Shown: piece by piece, positions 62,307-64,000 of the stretch
How the letters are laid out: each line of letters begins with the position of its first letter
How positions within the stretch are numbered: the first letter of the stretch is position 1
Source: Clostridiaceae bacterium M8S5
GTDB taxonomy: Bacteria > Bacillota > Clostridia > Tissierellales > MCWD3
Direction: 5' to 3'
Length of the DNA: 64,000 bases
Assembly (NCBI GenBank): GCA_029227815.1
Contig: CP118523.1
Location: 186,001-250,000 of the forward strand
Position numbers and translations under genes: made by a program
Notes under the pieces: generated by a model
What the model was told of the DNA's origin: nothing
The model's input: only the letters and a program-made list of their open reading frames with translations
The model's database searches: none

Positions 62307-62430
62307 CAGACCGTAGACAAAAGCCCAATTTTCTGCGTTGTTGTTAAAATTTCCGTTGCTCACTTACCTCTAAGTAAGCTCTGCTACTCAATTTTAACAC
62401 GCCCCCGAATTGAACTTTTACTAAAGTCTG
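62307..62430. repeat. palindromic intergenic repeat, copy 2
   Basis: The end sequences CAGAC..TAG..AAAAG and CTTTTACTAAAGTCTG are inverted repeats. Inner arms GTTAAAATT and AATTTTAAC pair, and a central ACTTA-CCTC-TAAGT hairpin sits inside. Same length and layout as 52297-52420. It is inserted between two copies of a terminator hairpin. Confidence 0.72.
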
Positions 62431-62459
62431 CTATCTTGATGACTTTGTCATCAATCTAA

Positions 62460-62490
62460 AATCTCTTGCTTTTAGCAAGAGATTTTTTAG
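62460..62490 (+). terminator. terminator hairpin, second copy
   Basis: The same 26-bp hairpin as 62281-62306, here with a proper TTTTTTAG tail. A small perfect hairpin TTGATGAC-TTT-GTCATCAA lies at 62437-62455 just before it. Confidence 0.78.
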
Positions 62491-62563
62491 TTTGTATTTT
62501 TTCTTGATATAGTACCTAGTTTTATTAGTAGAAAAACTAGAGGAAATATATTTTTTATAATAT

Positions 62564-62603
62564 TTGACACATTGTGTAAAATGTTATATTATAAAATTAC
62601 ACA
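62564..62603 (+). promoter_or_regulatory. sigma-A promoter and dyad of the GH2 gene
   Basis: TTGACA (62564-62569), 17 bp, TATTAT (62587-62592). TGTGTAA (62573-62579) and TTACACA (62597-62603) form a 7-bp inverted repeat straddling the -10 box, a likely repressor site. Confidence 0.65.
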
Positions 62604-62693
62604 CAGTATGAAATATTATAATATATACAATACACCTACCGCAATTAATTCCCAATTTAACTAATTAAACCTTGGAAAGAAGGTCAAATTTTT

Positions 62694-64000
62694 ATGAAAA
62701 GTAGATGGTTTGATTATGTAGACTGCTCATGCCCGTTACCTGAATATCCAAGACCACAGATGGTTAGACCAAAATGGATTAATCTAAATGGCCTGTGGGA
62801 ATATGCAATTACACCAAAAGATGCACAACAGCCTAAAGAATATGATGGCACTATTTTGGTTCCCTTTTGCATAGAATCACTACTATCAGGAGTTCAAAAA
62901 AGATTGTCAAATGAAGAATTTCTCTGGTATAGACGGACGTTTGAATATGAAACGCTCAATGAGCAGAAGCTTTTATTGCATTTTGGGGCTGTAGATTGGA
63001 AGGCTAATGTATGGCTCAATAATCATTATCTGGGTTCTCACACAGGAGGTTATCTACCATTTACATTTGATGTAAGTAATTTCATTATCGACGGTAGTAA
63101 TGAACTGGTTGTATCTGTTTGGGATCCAACAGATAGTTACTGGCAACAATGTGGCAAGCAAAGGTCAATAAATAAAGGCATATATTACACACCCATTTCT
63201 GGCATATGGCAAACGGTATGGCTAGAACCTGTTCCAGTTACATACATAGAAGATATTAAAATTACGCCTGATATAGATAGTGAGCTAGTTAAGATAATCT
63301 GTTATGCTAATAATAATTTTGATGTTAGATTGACAATTATTCATAACGGTGAAGTCGAAGCTATATCTAAAGGTAAAGTTTCAGAAGAAATAGACATAAC
63401 AATCCAATCACCACAGCTATGGTCTCCAGATTCCCCTTTTCTATATGATGTTGTTGTTGAATTAATGCAAAATGAACAAGTACTAGACAGAATTGATAGC
63501 TACTTTGCTATGAGAAAATTTAGTGTGACATCAGATAGCATGGGTATAAGACGCTTTGCATTGAACAATGAACTCATTTTCATACATGGACCTTTAGATC
63601 AGGGTTATTGGCCAGATGGTTTATATACTGCCCCAACAGACGAAGCGCTCAGATATGATCTTGAATTAACGAAGGCTATGGGATTTAATATGACTAGAAA
63701 ACACATAAAAGTTGAGCCAGCAAGATGGTATTATCATTGTGATAAGCTCGGAATAATTGTATGGCAAGATATGCCTTGTAGTAGCAATGCCGCTTATAGT
63801 CGCATGGAAGCTATTTTTACACTTTGGAGTGGTGTGAGGATATATAAAAGAGATGACACTACTAGAAGACGGCTCAAGCTAGCCTGTAGAGATACTTATG
63901 AATCCAGACTGGATTTTGAAAGTGAGCTAAAAGGTGTGATAGATACTCTCTACAACGTACCATCCATAGGTATGTGGGTATTATTTAATGAAGCTTGGGG
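62694..64000 (+). CDS. glycoside hydrolase family 2 protein (partial, runs off window)
   Basis: From the ATG at 62694 (after GGAAAGAAGG) the frame stays open to the window end: 435 complete codons. The N-terminal sugar-binding jelly roll shows PRPQMVRPKWINLNGLWEYA, FLWYRRTFEYE and WKANVWLNNHYLGSHTGGYL. An Ig-like domain follows (~175-290), and the start of the TIM barrel has FNMTRKHIKVEPARWYYHCD and WQDMPC. The last residues are the acid/base motif NEAWG. It resembles GH2 beta-galactosidase/beta-glucuronidase-like enzymes. No signal peptide. Exact specificity unknown. Confidence 0.88.
   Translation, partial: MKSRWFDYVDCSCPLPEYPRPQMVRPKWINLNGLWEYAITPKDAQQPKEYDGTILVPFCIESLLSGVQKRLSNEEFLWYRRTFEYETLNEQKLLLHFGAVDWKANVWLNNHYLGSHTGGYLPFTFDVSNFIIDGSNELVVSVWDPTDSYWQQCGKQRSINKGIYYTPISGIWQTVWLEPVPVTYIEDIKITPDIDSELVKIICYANNNFDVRLTIIHNGEVEAISKGKVSEEIDITIQSPQLWSPDSPFLYDVVVELMQNEQVLDRIDSYFAMRKFSVTSDSMGIRRFALNNELIFIHGPLDQGYWPDGLYTAPTDEALRYDLELTKAMGFNMTRKHIKVEPARWYYHCDKLGIIVWQDMPCSSNAAYSRMEAIFTLWSGVRIYKRDDTTRRRLKLACRDTYESRLDFESELKGVIDTLYNVPSIGMWVLFNEAW

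Noticed and set aside
1..64000. tRNA or rRNA genes
   Set aside because: No cloverleaf with GTTCGAATC-type T-loop or rRNA-like conserved stretch was noticed; a tRNAscan run would be needed to be certain.

Overview
The window is very AT-rich (about 30% G+C by eye, not computed). It shows strong AGGAGG-type ribosome sites, clustered small operons, a SufCBD operon, LacI/PadR/WYL/MerR regulators and many lipoproteins. This fits a low-GC Gram-positive bacterium of the Clostridia (Bacillota). I cannot name the genus. I saw no rRNA, tRNA or CRISPR array.

Layout. 0-11.5 kb is an accessory patchwork: two small proteins, a VOC protein, an NTF2-like protein, a WYL regulator with an alpha/beta hydrolase, a PadR regulator with a second hydrolase under a perfect 19-bp inverted-repeat operator, a GNAT-methyltransferase fusion, a membrane-anchored hydrolase and a TipAS-type MerR regulator. 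Between them lie decayed remnants of a plasmid- or ICE-like maintenance locus: two parA fragments, each next to the same 74-bp block and hairpin. A MITE-like element is also present. 11.5-16.9 kb (minus strand) is a five-gene RiPP-like cluster: a 67-aa four-cysteine peptide, a subtilisin-family protease, an ABC exporter and two SPASM radical-SAM proteins, behind a good sigma-A promoter. 17-27.4 kb holds a glycosidase-like lipoprotein, a NUDIX protein, a frameshifted lipoprotein, a GNAT, a DUF89 protein divergent from a LysR regulator, a PadR-MFS pair and a TPR lipoprotein.

27.5-39.3 kb is a peptide-scavenging locus: an oligopeptide ABC importer (binding protein, two permeases, two ATPases), an M19 dipeptidase and two S15/CocE-type hydrolases. 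The second hydrolase carries a leader and signal peptide that appear copied from the binding-protein gene. 39.6-44.5 kb has an ECF-like sigma factor with a membrane partner, then a lactococcin-972-type bacteriocin with its seven-TM protein and ABC ATPase, separated by a possible attenuator.

44.9-53.6 kb is a LacI-controlled module of a polyamine-type ABC importer with adenine deaminase and a nucleoside phosphorylase, probably for purine uptake and salvage. A metallo-beta-lactamase-fold hydrolase follows. 54.4-57.8 kb is sufCBD. 58-62.1 kb holds a secreted protein with exact 111-bp tandem repeats, a beta-helix protein, a YiiX-like papain-fold protein and an isochorismatase-family hydrolase. 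The window ends inside a GH2 glycosidase (62694 onward). Two copies of a ~124-bp palindromic intergenic repeat lie at 52.3 and 62.3 kb.

The best candidate for an undescribed system is the RiPP-like cluster at 11.7-16.8 kb.
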